Assembly: GCA_003021785.1 (NCBI GenBank)
Contig: PXQU01000014.1
Coordinates: forward strand, 124,001 to 188,000
Reading direction: 5' to 3'
From: Halobacteriales archaeon QH_7_65_31
GTDB lineage: Archaea > Halobacteriota > Halobacteria > Halobacteriales > Haloarculaceae
Length of the DNA stretch: 64,000 bases
The notes under the pieces are model-generated. The model did no database searches. It was not told the origin of the DNA and saw nothing but the letters and a program-made list of their open reading frames with translations. This document shows, one piece after another, positions 1-9,253 of the stretch; the first letter of the stretch is position 1, and each line of letters begins with the position of its first letter. The position numbers and the translations under genes were made by a program.

Positions 1-1115
1 TACCACCAGCGGCCCTCCTCGAACTTCGTGACGGCCACGTCACCGGCGCGTCGCTCCACGTCGAGCGCGTCGTAGGTCCCGCCGGGTGACATCTCCCGTT
101 CGAGCGTGAGCGAGCCGTCGCTCTCGACCGCCGTTACCTCGCCCCGCCCGAGGGTGAGACACTGTCCGGCGGGTTTCCCGTGTTCGATGGCGAGCGTCTC
201 CCCCGTCTGCGGCCCGAACTGACGCGTCACGGTCTCGAACGGAAACGTCGCGTCGGCGTCGAACGCCCCCAGCGCCTCGGCGAAATCGACAGCCGCACTC
301 GCGCCCGATGCGCCCGCCTTCACGCGGTGGTGGCCGGGGATCGTCCGGGTCACGTCCCGGCGCAGCTCGTCGAGCTCGAACCGACCCTCGCGACCGAACC
401 AGACATGACTCGTCGCCAGCGGCGTCGCGAGCACGGTCGGCGGGTCGGGCGCTCCGCGCTCCGGGAGTCCGTCGATCGTCTCGGCGCGGTCGGTCGCGTC
501 GGCGAGAGCCGCGCCCAGCGCGTCCATCGAGGCGTCTTCCTCGTCGCGGCCCCACCGCGGTCTCCAGCCGTCGGGAATCTCAGGCGGAAGCAGGTCTTCG
601 AGATTCGCCGCGCCCGTCGTCCGTGACTCACCGGGGACCAGTTGAACCAGCTCTCCCGACACCTCGATGCGCGTCGAGAGCCGTGTGCGGCGGTCGCTCC
701 ATGGCGGCTTCGGTCGCCGCACCTGCACGCGAACGGTGTCGCCGGTGTCGACAGGATCGTCGGTCTCGCCGTCGGGGAGATACCCCTCTCTTCCGTCGCC
801 CATTGCGACGACCGACCCGCCGCCGAGCGTCTCCGTCACCTCGCCGGCGAAGACGCCGTCCTCGGGGAGCGGGTCGCTCCACGCGAGGGTATCACGCGAC
901 AAGTCGGTGAGTCGCTCGCGGGCGTCGGCTACTGCCGTCGGCTCACCAGAGAGCGTGACCCCCTGTCTGTCGTTCGTCGTCCGTATCGTGAGGTCGGCCG
1001 GGGCGACGGGAAACGATTCGTCGAACCGCTCGCGAATCGCCGGTGACGCCTGCACCACGTCGTCGAACAGCGCGGTCAGTGCGGTCGTGTAGATGCCGCG
1101 GATGCGGACCGTCAT
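1..1115 (-). CDS. FAU-1 family RNA-binding ribonuclease (3' end outside window)
   Basis: Reading the minus strand from the ATG at 1115 gives an uninterrupted frame of about 371 residues that leaves the window, so the C-terminus is missing. The N-terminus begins MTVRIRGIYTTALTALF and continues with a hydrophobic and acidic mix, matching what I remember of haloarchaeal FAU-1 proteins. These bind AU-rich RNA, cleave it, and carry a DUF402-type fold towards the C-terminus. The family is usually somewhat longer than 400 residues, consistent with truncation here. Its start overlaps the stop of the upstream minus-strand gene in an ATGA arrangement, so the two are probably co-translated. The function (RNA turnover or rRNA maturation, cytoplasmic) comes from the family; the catalytic region is not visible. 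Confidence 0.72.
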   Translation of the reverse strand, partial: MTVRIRGIYTTALTALFDDVVQASPAIRERFDESFPVAPADLTIRTTNDRQGVTLSGEPTAVADARERLTDLSRDTLAWSDPLPEDGVFAGEVTETLGGGSVVAMGDGREGYLPDGETDDPVDTGDTVRVQVRRPKPPWSDRRTRLSTRIEVSGELVQLVPGESRTTGAANLEDLLPPEIPDGWRPRWGRDEEDASMDALGAALADATDRAETIDGLPERGAPDPPTVLATPLATSHVWFGREGRFELDELRRDVTRTIPGHHRVKAGASGASAAVDFAEALGAFDADATFPFETVTRQFGPQTGETLAIEHGKPAGQCLTLGRGEVTAVESDGSLTLEREMSPGGTYDALDVERRAGDVAVTKFEEGRWW

Positions 1116-1483
1116 AACGCGGCGGACGTGGTCGCGAAGCGAGTGCGACCGTGGCGACCCTTCAGCGTGAGTTCCACCGTCTCGTCGCTGAGCACGCGCC
1201 CGTCGGTGACGGTCTCGCCCCACGTCTCGAACCGGAGCCAGCCGTGAAGCTCGCCGCCGTGAGTGTAGCAGTCGAGGTACTCGACGGCGTGTTCGGCCGG
1301 TCCGTCACCGGCGTGGGCGAGGTCCATGTCGGAGTAGAGCGTGTCGTGGCTCGCGACGAACGCTTCGAGGTCAGCGGCAGTCTCGGCGACCAGTTCGTTC
1401 ACGCGGTCGGAGACGGCCCGGAGATCGTCGGTGTCGAGCCCCGCCTCCCGGAGTGCGGTCTGTTCCCGCTGGTGGAAATGCAT
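1112..1483 (-). CDS. Small conserved haloarchaeal protein (DUF7532-like)
   Basis: This 123-residue protein starts MHFHQREQTALREAGLD and ends just after a positively charged segment (KGRHGRTRF). It is soluble and acidic, with an N-terminal helical part and a C-terminal strand-rich part (LHGWLRFETWGE, VELTLKGRHG). I recognise it as a haloarchaeal conserved protein resembling the family catalogued as DUF7532; that label is from memory. It overlaps the FAU-1 gene by four bases (ATGA) and lies upstream of it, suggesting a link to RNA metabolism. No catalytic motif is visible and no function can be assigned. Confidence 0.7.
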   Translation of the reverse strand: MHFHQREQTALREAGLDTDDLRAVSDRVNELVAETAADLEAFVASHDTLYSDMDLAHAGDGPAEHAVEYLDCYTHGGELHGWLRFETWGETVTDGRVLSDETVELTLKGRHGRTRFATTSAAL

Positions 1484-1582
1484 ACCTGCCCTCGGTTCGG
1501 GACCGGCAAAAACACCGTGTCACCGGCGGCGACGCTCGAATCAGGGAGGGGGATTTACGCCGACTCCCTCCGAACGTCGGGT

Positions 1583-2647
1583 ATGCCAGCCGACGAGGAT
1601 GTTCTCGAAGAGCGCGCCACGGGGACGCGTGATCTCTACGATATCGCGACGTGGGAGCCACGCACCGTCCTCGACCGACTCGCGGTCGGTCTCTACCGGC
1701 TCGGAACGCTCGTCTTTCGCGCACTGGTCGTCCTGCTCGGTCTCGCCATTATCGTCGTCCAGTTCGTCCTCGGGGGGATCGGAGCGACGTTCGCTGAGTC
1801 CCCGATCGCGATCGCGCTCGTCGCCTTCTCCGTGATTCCGGCGCTCGCGCTGGCAGCGTACATCTACACGTCGGACGTGACGACCGGTGAGCCGGCGGAG
1901 CTACTCGTCGGGACCTTCTCGCTCGGCGTCCTGCTGGCGGGATTTGCGGCCGTCGCCAACAGCACGCTCTCGGCGGTCGGCGCGATCCCGGCCGTCGGCG
2001 TCGTGCTGTTCTTCTATCTCGTCGTCGGGCCGGTCGAGGAGTCGGTGAAGCTGCTCGCCGTCCGAATCTACGCCTATCGCGACGACCGCTTCGACGCCGT
2101 CGTTGACGGCGCGGTGTACGGAGCCGCCGCCGGTCTCGGCTTCGCCACCATCGAGAACGCGCTCTACATCTCGCGCCAGCTCGGCATGGGAACCGAATCG
2201 GTCGCGCTCGTCCCGGTCGCGATCTTCGGCGTCTCGCTCGAACAGGTCATCGGACAGGGCGGCGGCATCACGGCCGTGCGGGCGCTCGCCGGGCCGGGCC
2301 ACGTCATCTACTCCGCCTTCGCCGGCTACTATCTCGGGCTCGCGAAGTTCAACCGCGAGCACTTCGGCCCGATCGTCCTGAAAGGACTCCTGATCGCGGC
2401 GTTCATCCACGGGACGTACAACGTCACGGCACAGGTCGCGCTCGGACGGCTCCCCGGGCTGTTTCCCGACGTGCCGCCGTTCGCCTTCTTCCTCGGCTTC
2501 GTCCTGCTGTACGACGGGCTGTTCGGCTACGTCCTCCTCCGGAAGCTGTCGCGGTATCGCGGCGTCTACCGGGCGCTCGACACCAGCGATGCCGACGAGC
2601 AGGCCGCGGCGACGCTCTCGCCCGAGCGAACCGAGTTCGAGGAGTGA
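1583..2647 (+). CDS. PrsW-type intramembrane metalloprotease
   Basis: A 354-residue multi-pass membrane protein. The frame is open much further upstream, but the ATG at 1583 (MPADEDVLEERATG) gives the expected short acidic cytoplasmic head before the first hydrophobic helix; upstream in-frame codons overlap the divergent gene. Family motifs are visible in order within the membrane part: PVEESVKLL (the Glu-Glu pair that supplies a catalytic or metal-binding residue), GLGFATIENALYI, GHVIYSAFAGYYLG and FIHGTYN. In bacteria PrsW cleaves anti-sigma factors; haloarchaea lack that pathway, so the substrate is unknown. It is divergent from the FAU-1 pair, about 100 bases apart. Confidence 0.85.
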   Translation: MPADEDVLEERATGTRDLYDIATWEPRTVLDRLAVGLYRLGTLVFRALVVLLGLAIIVVQFVLGGIGATFAESPIAIALVAFSVIPALALAAYIYTSDVTTGEPAELLVGTFSLGVLLAGFAAVANSTLSAVGAIPAVGVVLFFYLVVGPVEESVKLLAVRIYAYRDDRFDAVVDGAVYGAAAGLGFATIENALYISRQLGMGTESVALVPVAIFGVSLEQVIGQGGGITAVRALAGPGHVIYSAFAGYYLGLAKFNREHFGPIVLKGLLIAAFIHGTYNVTAQVALGRLPGLFPDVPPFAFFLGFVLLYDGLFGYVLLRKLSRYRGVYRALDTSDADEQAAATLSPERTEFEE

Positions 2648-2707
2648 GCCGCGGACTGCGGGTCGTGAACCGTCGGTTTTCTTACCGTCGGTAACGAACC
2701 GTGTGGT

Positions 2708-4201
2708 ATGACAGCCGCTACGCTCGACGCGTACGACTCGCTGCTCGATCGGTACGAACGCGCGACCTACATCGGTGACGCCGCGGGCGTCCTCTCGTGG
2801 GATCAGGAAGTGATGATGCCCGAAGGCGGGACACCGGCTCGCTCGAAACAGACCGCCGCCCTCTCCGGTGCGCGCCACGACATCCTGACGAGTGACGCGT
2901 TCGAAGCCGATCTCGAAGCCGCGGAGGCGAGCGATCTCGACGACGAGCAGGCGGCCGTCGTCCGCGAGATCCGCCGCGAGTTCGACCGTGCGGCGAAGGT
3001 CCCCAAGGAGCTGGTCGAGCGCATCTCCGAGGAGACGTCGAACGCGCTCCCCGTCTGGGAGGAGGCGAAAGCCGAGGACGACTGGGCGACGTTCGCCCCG
3101 CAGGTGGAGACGCTGCTCGAACTCAAACGCGAGTACGCCACCCATATCGACCCCGATGCCGATACGTACGAGGTGCTGTTCGCCGACTACGAGCCGTGGC
3201 TCGATCTCTCCACCGCCGAGACCGTGCTCGAACAGCTCCGAGACGCGCTGATTCCGCTCATCGACGACGTGAACGCGAGCGACGCCGATCTCGCGACGCC
3301 GTTCGACGGCGAGTATCCCGACGACGACCAGTTCGCGCTCGCGGAGTCCACGCTCGACTACCTCGGCTACCCGGACGACCACGGTCGGCTCGACACCGCA
3401 CCTCACCCGTTCTCCTCGGGAACGCAGTTCGACGCCCGCGTCACCACTCGGTTCGACACCGACGACCCCGTCGGCGCTATCGGCTCTATCGTCCACGAGT
3501 TCGGTCACGCGACCTACACGCTCGGGCTACCACAGGACGAGTACGGTACACCGCTCGGGCAGAATCGTGGACTGACGGTCCATGAGTCGCAGTCCCGACT
3601 CTGGGAAAACCACGTCGGTCGCTCGGAGCCGTTCCTGTCGAGCTACGTCGACGCCGTGAACGACGATCTCGGAACGACTGTTTCGGGCCGGGAGCTGTAC
3701 GAGGCGGCCAATCAGGTGTACCCGGAGAACCTGATCCGCGTCGAGGCCGACGAGCTGACGTATCACATGCATATCATCCTCCGGTTCGAGATCGAGCGGG
3801 ACCTGCTCTCGGGCGATCTCGACGTCGCGGACGTGCCCGAGGCGTGGAACGCGAAGATGGAGGAGTATCTCGGCGTGACGCCGGCGACCGACGCCGAGGG
3901 CTGTCTGCAGGACATCCACTGGGCACACGGCTCGTTCGGCTACTTCCCGACCTACTCGCTCGGCTCCGTGCTCGCCGCCCAGCTGTTCGAGGCCGCCGAG
4001 TCCGACATCGACGGGTTAGACGCTCAGCTCGCGGCCGGCGAGTTCGACGCGCTCCACGAGTGGCTCACCGACGAGATTCACCAGCACGGCGCACGATACA
4101 CGACGAACGACCTCGTCCGGAAAGCGACCGGTGAGGCGTTCTCCGCGGACGCGTTTATCGACTACGCCACCGAGAAGTTCACCGCGCTGTACGGGCTCTA
4201 A
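2708..4201 (+). CDS. M32 (Taq-type) metallocarboxypeptidase
   Basis: 497 residues, the usual length for this zinc-dependent family, which removes C-terminal residues from peptides in the cytoplasm. The zinc motif HEFGH lies near residue 263 (VHEFGHATYTLGL), and the downstream conserved block HESQSRLWENHVGR near residue 291 holds the third metal-ligand region. Other family blocks are the N-terminal LSWDQEVMMPEGG and the C-terminal YFPTYSLGSVLAAQL. The start at MTAATLDAYDSLLDRY is supported by a TATA-like stretch (tttcttacc) upstream. The whole frame is intact. It appears monocistronic; the next gene on the same strand lies about 180 bases downstream. Confidence 0.95.
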   Translation: MTAATLDAYDSLLDRYERATYIGDAAGVLSWDQEVMMPEGGTPARSKQTAALSGARHDILTSDAFEADLEAAEASDLDDEQAAVVREIRREFDRAAKVPKELVERISEETSNALPVWEEAKAEDDWATFAPQVETLLELKREYATHIDPDADTYEVLFADYEPWLDLSTAETVLEQLRDALIPLIDDVNASDADLATPFDGEYPDDDQFALAESTLDYLGYPDDHGRLDTAPHPFSSGTQFDARVTTRFDTDDPVGAIGSIVHEFGHATYTLGLPQDEYGTPLGQNRGLTVHESQSRLWENHVGRSEPFLSSYVDAVNDDLGTTVSGRELYEAANQVYPENLIRVEADELTYHMHIILRFEIERDLLSGDLDVADVPEAWNAKMEEYLGVTPATDAEGCLQDIHWAHGSFGYFPTYSLGSVLAAQLFEAAESDIDGLDAQLAAGEFDALHEWLTDEIHQHGARYTTNDLVRKATGEAFSADAFIDYATEKFTALYGL

Positions 4202-4379
4202 GGCCCGACCGCCTACGGTCGCGGCTACAAGTCGGTCCCGTAGCCACGCACCGAGAGCGGACGCGGGGTCGTCGATGACGGTCGCGATGCTGCCGGGGGA
4301 CACCACGCGACACCATCCGCACCCGGACCCGGCACACGCAACAGCGAGAGTTAATACATCGACCGAACACACGACACCC

Positions 4380-4940
4380 ATGCGCGAGATAGCCGGCTGT
4401 GACTTCTGTGGCGATCCGCCGACCGGGACGTTTGACGTGCTCCCGGCGCGGGAGGATCCCGACGGCGACGGGAAACGCATGGTCCTGTGTGGCCACTGTC
4501 GGGACGCGCTCGCGTCGATCCTCGATCCGCTGCTCGACGCGACCGCCGACGACGTGGAACCGGACGACGAGCCGACGACGCGAACCGCTGAACCGGCAGA
4601 CACCGCACCCGAGGGTGACACCGAGACGGCTGTTTCTGACGCCGAACCGGACACCAGCGATGAACCAGACGCCGACGCCGAACCGGGCGACGGAACGACC
4701 GGCGAGACGACAGCGACGCCGGAGACGGACGACACCGACGAATCGAACCGCGTGCCGTCCGGCTACCGGAAGGTGGTCAGGTTTCTCGATGGGCGGGAGC
4801 TACCGATTCCGTACGCCGACGCCGTCTCGATGGCCGCCGGAGCCTACGATCTCGACGAATCGCAGGTCGATGCGATCTTAGCGGCGGCCGACTCGCGAGA
4901 CCGACTCACGACCGCAGACGGCGAACTCCGACGCGGTTAG
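4380..4940 (+). CDS. Acidic haloarchaeal protein with N-terminal zinc finger
   Basis: 186 residues. The chosen ATG at 4380 gives [14 protein letters not shown], placing a CxxC pair right at the start, followed by a second pair (CGHCRDAL) near residue 40, so a four-cysteine zinc site is likely. A long, low-complexity acidic and threonine-rich linker (about residues 55 to 120) leads to a compact C-terminal domain ([21 protein letters not shown], continuing [15 protein letters not shown]). The frame is open upstream but runs through the M32 gene, so the earlier start is rejected. The 3' end overlaps hisB by four bases in convergent orientation. Function is unknown; nucleic-acid or protein binding is only a guess from the zinc site. 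Confidence 0.7.
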   Translation: MREIAGCDFCGDPPTGTFDVLPAREDPDGDGKRMVLCGHCRDALASILDPLLDATADDVEPDDEPTTRTAEPADTAPEGDTETAVSDAEPDTSDEPDADAEPGDGTTGETTATPETDDTDESNRVPSGYRKVVRFLDGRELPIPYADAVSMAAGAYDLDESQVDAILAAADSRDRLTTADGELRRG

Positions 4941-5524
4941 AGACTCCCCTTCGTCGAGGGGGTGTCAGTTCGTCGCTCGTCGTATCGGGTGGCGTCGTCT
5001 AGCGCGCGCGCCAGCGACTTGAACAGCGCCTCGATCTCGTGGTGGGCGTTTCGCCCCTCGATCCCGGCATGGAGCGTGACGTTCGCGTGCATCGCGAACG
5101 ACTCACAGAAGTGGCGAGCCATGTCGCTCGTGAACGAACCGACCTGCTCCTGTGAGAAGTCGCCGCTCCACTCGAAGTAGGGGCGACCGGAGAGATCGAG
5201 GACGACGGAGCCGACGGCCTCGTCCAGCGGGACGCGGCGGTCGGCGTAGCGGACGATGCCGCGCTTCTCGCCGACGGCGTCACCGAACGCCTCGCCGAGC
5301 GTGATCGCGACGTCCTCGGCGGTGTGGTGATCGTCGATGTCGAGATCGCCGTCACAGCGAACCGTCAGATCGAACAGCCCGTGGGTGGCGACGGCTCGCA
5401 GCATGTGGTCGAAGAAGCCGATACCGGTGTCGATGGTCGCGTCGCCGTCGCCGTCGATGGCGAGCGTCACCTCGATCTCCGTCTCGCCGGTAGTGCGGGT
5501 GACCGCCGCCGTTCGGTCGCTCAT
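4937..5524 (-). CDS. hisB: Imidazoleglycerol-phosphate dehydratase
   Basis: 195 residues, the length of the monofunctional archaeal HisB. The enzyme dehydrates imidazoleglycerol phosphate to imidazoleacetol phosphate in histidine biosynthesis. The manganese-binding repeats are visible: [13 protein letters not shown] and [19 protein letters not shown] in the first half, and the second-half counterparts around [17 protein letters not shown] and [19 protein letters not shown]. It lies 51 bases downstream of hisA on the same strand, so the two are probably one operon. The 3' end overlaps the convergent zinc-finger gene by four bases. Confidence 0.97.
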   Translation of the reverse strand: MSDRTAAVTRTTGETEIEVTLAIDGDGDATIDTGIGFFDHMLRAVATHGLFDLTVRCDGDLDIDDHHTAEDVAITLGEAFGDAVGEKRGIVRYADRRVPLDEAVGSVVLDLSGRPYFEWSGDFSQEQVGSFTSDMARHFCESFAMHANVTLHAGIEGRNAHHEIEALFKSLARALDDATRYDERRTDTPSTKGSL

Positions 5525-5575
5525 GGCCGACGTTTCGCGGGCGGCGGTATGACGGTTGTGGTCGGACGCGTCCCC

Positions 5576-6292
5576 TCAGACAGCCATCGCCTCCGCGAGC
5601 GTGAACCGCCCCTCGTAGAGCGCCGTGCCGACGACGACCGCCGCCGCGCCCGCAGCTCTGCACGCCCGGATGTCGTCCAGCGTTGCGACACCCCCCGAGG
5701 CGATGACCGGGATATCGACGGCGTCGGTGACCGCCTCGATTGGCCCGCGACGGACGCCGGTTAGCTGTCCTTCGACATCCACGTCGGTGAAGAGAATCGC
5801 CGCCGCCCCCAGCTCCTCGTAGCGGCTGGCCGCCGTCGCCGGGTCGAGTCCCGTCCCTTCGGTCCAGCCGTCGACGACGACCTCCCCGTCTTTCGCGTCG
5901 AGACTCACGACGACGCTGTCCGGGTCGGTCGCTGAGATGCGCGAGACGATCTCCGGATCCTCCACGGCGGCGGTTCCGAGGATGACGCGGTCCACGCCGA
6001 GCGAGAGGAGCCGCTGGGCGTCGTCAGCCGTCCGAATCCCGCCGCCGATCTGTACCGGCACGTCGACCGTCTCGACGACGGTCTCGACGGCGTCGGCGTT
6101 GCCGCGCTGTCCCTCGAACGCTCCGTCCAGATCGACCAGATGGAGCGTCTCCGCGCCGGCATCGACCCAGCGTTCGGCGGTCTCGACCGGCTCACCGTAC
6201 CGCGTGCCGGTGTCGCGCTCGCCGCCGACCAGCTGGACTACCTCGCCGTCCTGCATATCGACGGCAGGCACGACGGAAAACGAGTCGTACAC
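5576..6292 (-). CDS. hisA: Phosphoribosylformimino-5-aminoimidazole carboxamide ribotide isomerase
   Basis: 238 residues forming a half-barrel-duplicated TIM barrel. HisA converts ProFAR to PRFAR by an Amadori rearrangement, one step before the HisH/HisF and HisB reactions. Diagnostic segments are VPAVDMQDGEVVQLVGG (catalytic Asp near the N-terminus), DLDGAFEGQRGNADAV, the phosphate-binding VQIGGGIRT and IPVIASGGVATLDDI, and VGTALYEGRFTL at the C-terminal end. It is the first gene of the hisA-hisB pair. The divergent phosphate permease starts 84 bases away, so the two probably have back-to-back promoters. Confidence 0.97.
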   Translation of the reverse strand: MYDSFSVVPAVDMQDGEVVQLVGGERDTGTRYGEPVETAERWVDAGAETLHLVDLDGAFEGQRGNADAVETVVETVDVPVQIGGGIRTADDAQRLLSLGVDRVILGTAAVEDPEIVSRISATDPDSVVVSLDAKDGEVVVDGWTEGTGLDPATAASRYEELGAAAILFTDVDVEGQLTGVRRGPIEAVTDAVDIPVIASGGVATLDDIRACRAAGAAAVVVGTALYEGRFTLAEAMAV

Positions 6293-6376
6293 ACGCGTAC
6301 GTTCCCGGCTCGTGGGGTAAATCCGCCGATTCGACCGAACCGCGCAGATTAAGCGCCGAGTTCGCCATAGCCGGGT

Positions 6377-7498
6377 ATGGTCTCGGTACTACTTCTCCTC
6401 GGCTTGCTCGTCGCGGCGTTCGTCGGCTTCAACATCGGGGGGTCGTCGACGGGGGTCGCGTTCGGTCCGGCAGTCGGCAGTGAGATCGTCAGCAAGTCGA
6501 GCGCCGCCGCCCTGATGACGGTGTTCGCCTTCGCCGGCGGCTGGTTCTCCGGTCGGAACGTCATCCAGACGCTGGGCGGTGATATCGTCCCCGCGAGCTA
6601 CTTCACGCTCCTCGCGAGCGTCACGATCCTGCTGTTCGTCGGGCTGGCGCTGCTCGTCTCGAATCTGTTCGGCGTCCCCGCCTCGACCTCGATGACGGCC
6701 GTCGGGGCGATCGCCGGGATGGGGCTGGCCCGGCAGGCGCTCCAGTGGAACGTGATGGGCCAGATCATGGTGTGGTGGCTCGCCGCGCCCCTGCTCGGCT
6801 TCTGGATCTGTACGATGATCGGTCGCTACTTCTACCCGTATCTCGACGCGCGGTTCGCGCTCGAATCGGCGACCGGACTCAAACGGACGGTGACGCAGTC
6901 GCTGGTCGTCGCGATCGGCTGTTACATGGCTTACTCGGCCGGCGCATCGAACGTCGCGAACGCGGTCGCACCGCTCGTCGCCGGCGGAACCGGTCAGATC
7001 ACGGCGAGTCAGGGGGTGTTCCTCGCCGGCGGCGCTATCGCCGTCGGTGCGTTCACCATCGCACGGCGCACGCTCGACACGGTCGGAACCGGGCTGACCG
7101 ATCTTCCGCTCTTGGCCGCGCTCATCGTCGAGACCGTCTCGGCGAGTCTCATCACGTTCCTCTCTGAACTCGGGATACCGGCGTCACTCGCCGTCTCGGC
7201 GACGATGTGTATCATCGGTCTCGGCTGGGGACGGGCCACCCGGACCAGCCGACTCCTCGACGTCGCGACGACGGCGGTCGATGGCTCTTCGACCGCCGAG
7301 ACGGTACAGCCCGGCGTGGACTCGCTCACCACACACGACGACGAGGTCCAACCGATCGGCGAGGAAGAGCCCGACGAGCAGTCTGCGGGCGATCTGTTCG
7401 ACGCTGCGGCCACGGGGCGGGTCGTCATCCTATGGCTGGCGACGCCGACGCTGGCTGCGGTCGGCTCCTTCGTCGTGTTCTCGCTCGTGTTGACCTGA
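6377..7498 (+). CDS. PiT-family inorganic phosphate permease
   Basis: 373 residues with roughly nine to ten hydrophobic helices split by a long polar, acidic cytoplasmic loop (about residues 295 to 340, including THDDEVQPIGEEEPDEQSAG). The PiT signature is present twice in diverged form: near residues 17 to 30 (FVGFNIGGSSTGVAFGPAVG) and around residue 190 (SAGASNVANAVAPLVAGG). PiT carriers import phosphate or metal-phosphate with a cation. Start MVSVLLLLGLLVAAF places the first helix right at the N-terminus. No PhoU-like gene is adjacent, so regulation cannot be inferred. Confidence 0.92.
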   Translation: MVSVLLLLGLLVAAFVGFNIGGSSTGVAFGPAVGSEIVSKSSAAALMTVFAFAGGWFSGRNVIQTLGGDIVPASYFTLLASVTILLFVGLALLVSNLFGVPASTSMTAVGAIAGMGLARQALQWNVMGQIMVWWLAAPLLGFWICTMIGRYFYPYLDARFALESATGLKRTVTQSLVVAIGCYMAYSAGASNVANAVAPLVAGGTGQITASQGVFLAGGAIAVGAFTIARRTLDTVGTGLTDLPLLAALIVETVSASLITFLSELGIPASLAVSATMCIIGLGWGRATRTSRLLDVATTAVDGSSTAETVQPGVDSLTTHDDEVQPIGEEEPDEQSAGDLFDAAATGRVVILWLATPTLAAVGSFVVFSLVLT

Positions 7499-7549
7499 TC
7501 GACGCGTGAAAGGCGAGCTTTAACAACGTCCGGGCACAAGGTAGCGGTG

Positions 7550-7939
7550 ATGCCAACGGTAGAATACCTCAACTACGAAGTGCTCGACGACCACGGCTGG
7601 TCGATGGACGACGACGACCTCTTCGACGAAGCCGCGGACGCGGGCCTCGATGGTGAGGACTACGGTGAACTCGAGGTGAACGAGGGCGAGTATATCCTCG
7701 AAGCCGCCGAAGCACAGGGCTACGACTGGCCCTTCTCGTGTCGCGCTGGAGCGTGTGCGAACTGCGCGGCGATCGCCGTCGAAGGCGATATCGACATGGA
7801 CATGCAGCAGATCCTCTCGGACGAGGAGGTCAACGAGAAGGACGTTCGACTCACCTGTATCGGCTCGGCGGCGACCGACGAGGTGAAGATCGTCTACAAC
7901 GCGAAACACCTCGACTACCTGCAGAACCGCGTCATCTAA
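7550..7939 (+). CDS. fer: Halophilic plant-type [2Fe-2S] ferredoxin
   Basis: 129 residues. It carries the cluster signature CRAGACANC with a fourth cysteine about 38 residues later ([10 protein letters not shown]), i.e. the CX4CX2C...C plant-type pattern. The extra acidic N-terminal insertion ([19 protein letters not shown]) is the hallmark of haloarchaeal ferredoxins and adapts them to high salt. It serves as soluble electron carrier for the 2-oxoacid:ferredoxin oxidoreductases. A second ATG lies one codon upstream (7547), but [10 protein letters not shown] is the conventional start. An upstream TATA-like sequence (ctttaac) sits about 30 bases before the start. A hairpin directly follows the stop. 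Confidence 0.97.
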   Translation: MPTVEYLNYEVLDDHGWSMDDDDLFDEAADAGLDGEDYGELEVNEGEYILEAAEAQGYDWPFSCRAGACANCAAIAVEGDIDMDMQQILSDEEVNEKDVRLTCIGSAATDEVKIVYNAKHLDYLQNRVI

Positions 7940-7963
7940 TTAACAGCGTAAAACGCTCGTTAA
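7940..7963. terminator. Hairpin after ferredoxin gene
   Basis: The sequence TTAACAGCG, loop TAAAA, CGCTcGTTAA forms an inverted repeat with one bulged base immediately after the ferredoxin stop codon. It is followed by AT-rich sequence. It is placed as a transcription terminator would be, and marks the visible end of the core-like block before base composition drops. Confidence 0.5.
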
Positions 7964-8095
7964 GCAAAACCAGATTTTCGCGGAAGCAAAACCACCCCGA
8001 TTCCGCGGATTTTTTGCCAGCAGGACGATCTATTGCCAGATCTACTTTCATCAGGAAGTGAACTCAGAACCTTCCACCCATCCTACCCAGGAAAA

Positions 8096-8524
8096 TCATT
8101 CATCGTGCTGATCAAATATCCGGCCGAGTTGTTTAAGCCTAGCGGCGTATCGGTCCCGGAGTTCTGGGTCCGCAGTGTTGAACTCGGGGTTGAGCTTGTC
8201 GAAGGAAACACGCCATTCAATAGGCATATCGTCTATCTCCAATTTGCCTTCGTGAGCGAATTTTAGCGCTCGTATGGCTTCTTCTCGCGTGGTTTCTTTG
8301 AATCGGCACCCCGAGGCGGCGTGTTCTCTGCTGCGATCTGTGCTTAGGGCTCGGTCGGGGCGGGTGGCAGCGTAGAAACTCACCCAGTATTCGAAGTGCC
8401 GGTCATGAGGGAGCCGTGGATGGGTGTTGAGAGTGAGTCGTCCGGTAACTCTCTTTGTGATCCACTCAGGGACTGAGACCGCGGGGAGCGCTGCAAGGAC
8501 TTGGAGGACTTTGCGTCGGAGCAT
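8096..8524 (-). CDS. Hypothetical protein
   Basis: 142 residues with ATG start MLRRKVLQVLAALPAVSVPEW. The first 20 residues are weakly hydrophobic after two arginines and could be a signal or membrane-associated segment, but there is no twin-arginine or lipobox motif. The remainder is rich in Arg and Asp, with segments such as HFEYWVSFYAATRPDRALS and EEAIRALKFAHEGKLEIDD. I do not recognise the family. It is alone on the minus strand at the left edge of the island, with about 90 bases to the next minus-strand gene. Confidence that it is coding rests on the intact frame and reasonable composition only. Confidence 0.45.
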   Translation of the reverse strand: MLRRKVLQVLAALPAVSVPEWITKRVTGRLTLNTHPRLPHDRHFEYWVSFYAATRPDRALSTDRSREHAASGCRFKETTREEAIRALKFAHEGKLEIDDMPIEWRVSFDKLNPEFNTADPELRDRYAARLKQLGRIFDQHDE

Positions 8525-8615
8525 AGCTTGCTGAGGTGACTTACTTACTAACCGTCTCTTTGTAGCGTTATTCTCGGTGTTAAGGGTTGAATCTGGTTCC
8601 TCTCTCGCCGTTATA

Positions 8616-8816
8616 CTAGAGGGACTGGTTTTCTCTGATTTCGTTCGCTCTTTCTAGTGTAATCTCGTGTATGCCGAGATTGAACGTTAACGTGCACTGT
8701 GCCCCCGGACATCCTTTCAGATCGCGGTGAATCCCTGTCTCCTCATCGCATACCCAAGAAACCCGTGAGCCACAAGAGGGGCAATCTAGCGTGATCTCAA
8801 GTATCTCAAGTGCCAT
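8616..8816 (-). CDS. Small zinc-ribbon protein
   Basis: 66 residues from the ATG at 8816 (MALEILEITLDCPSCG). It has a CPSCG pair, a single cysteine in SWVCDEE, and a second group KGCPGAQC, making up to five cysteines for a zinc ribbon. The start is chosen because it overlaps the stop of the upstream gene as TAATG (the A at 8816 is shared), typical of translational coupling; longer in-frame extension would run inside that gene. Function is unknown; such small ribbons often bind nucleic acid or act as protein adaptors. Confidence 0.5.
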   Translation of the reverse strand: MALEILEITLDCPSCGSRVSWVCDEETGIHRDLKGCPGAQCTLTFNLGIHEITLERANEIRENQSL

Positions 8817-9253
8817 TATTCTTGAACCGGTTTTACAAGGAGGTACTCTCCAGTGGTTGTTGGGACTGAGTGTGAGAGCGACAGATCGCCATGAGCATGA
8901 AACCACCCTGCGTGGTTACCCGTGATGTTCTCATCGCGCAATTCGCTGGGCTTGCTCTTTTCTGGATATGTGATGAGTGTGTAACTTCCCGGAGGATAGA
9001 AATCACCCATCACAATTGCACCATCGTCTTTGCGTTTGAGCCAACTGACGACACGCCCCTCAACGGACAATTCGGGCTGGTCTATTTCGGTCATCTCACC
9101 CGACGTTCGATCAGCCTGTTGAGTAGCCGCCCTTTCCCGAGAAGTTACCTGGCTAGTCTCGTCGGACGTATGGTCGTCTTGGGTACGATCGTGCTGTGAT
9201 CTCTGATCGTATTCTTTCACAGTAACCGGAAGGGGGAGTGGCCGTATCAACAA
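8816..9253 (-). CDS. Hypothetical protein coupled to zinc-ribbon gene
   Basis: 145 residues. The N-terminal third is polar and charged (many Asp, Arg, Gln, Thr) and looks disordered. From about residue 60 there is a compact strand-rich part with VSWLKRKDDGAIVMGDF, then GSYTLITYPEKSKP and HAGWFHAHGDLSLSH, ending in GEYLLVKPVQE. Three histidines in the HAGWFHAHGD stretch could bind metal, which is speculative. The stop overlaps the start of the zinc-ribbon gene by one base, so the two form a unit. The real start may be a few codons further in. The family is not recognised. Confidence 0.45.
   Translation of the reverse strand: MLIRPLPLPVTVKEYDQRSQHDRTQDDHTSDETSQVTSRERAATQQADRTSGEMTEIDQPELSVEGRVVSWLKRKDDGAIVMGDFYPPGSYTLITYPEKSKPSELRDENITGNHAGWFHAHGDLSLSHSVPTTTGEYLLVKPVQE

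Noticed and set aside
1..1110. Several open frames on the plus strand of the first kilobase
   Set aside because: Arg- and Pro-rich translations without motifs; they mirror the FAU-1 frame on the minus strand, as expected in GC-rich DNA.
1901..3508. 535-codon minus-strand frame across the PrsW and M32 genes
   Set aside because: Long antisense frames are common at this GC content; the plus-strand genes have clear family motifs (EE pair, HEFGH).
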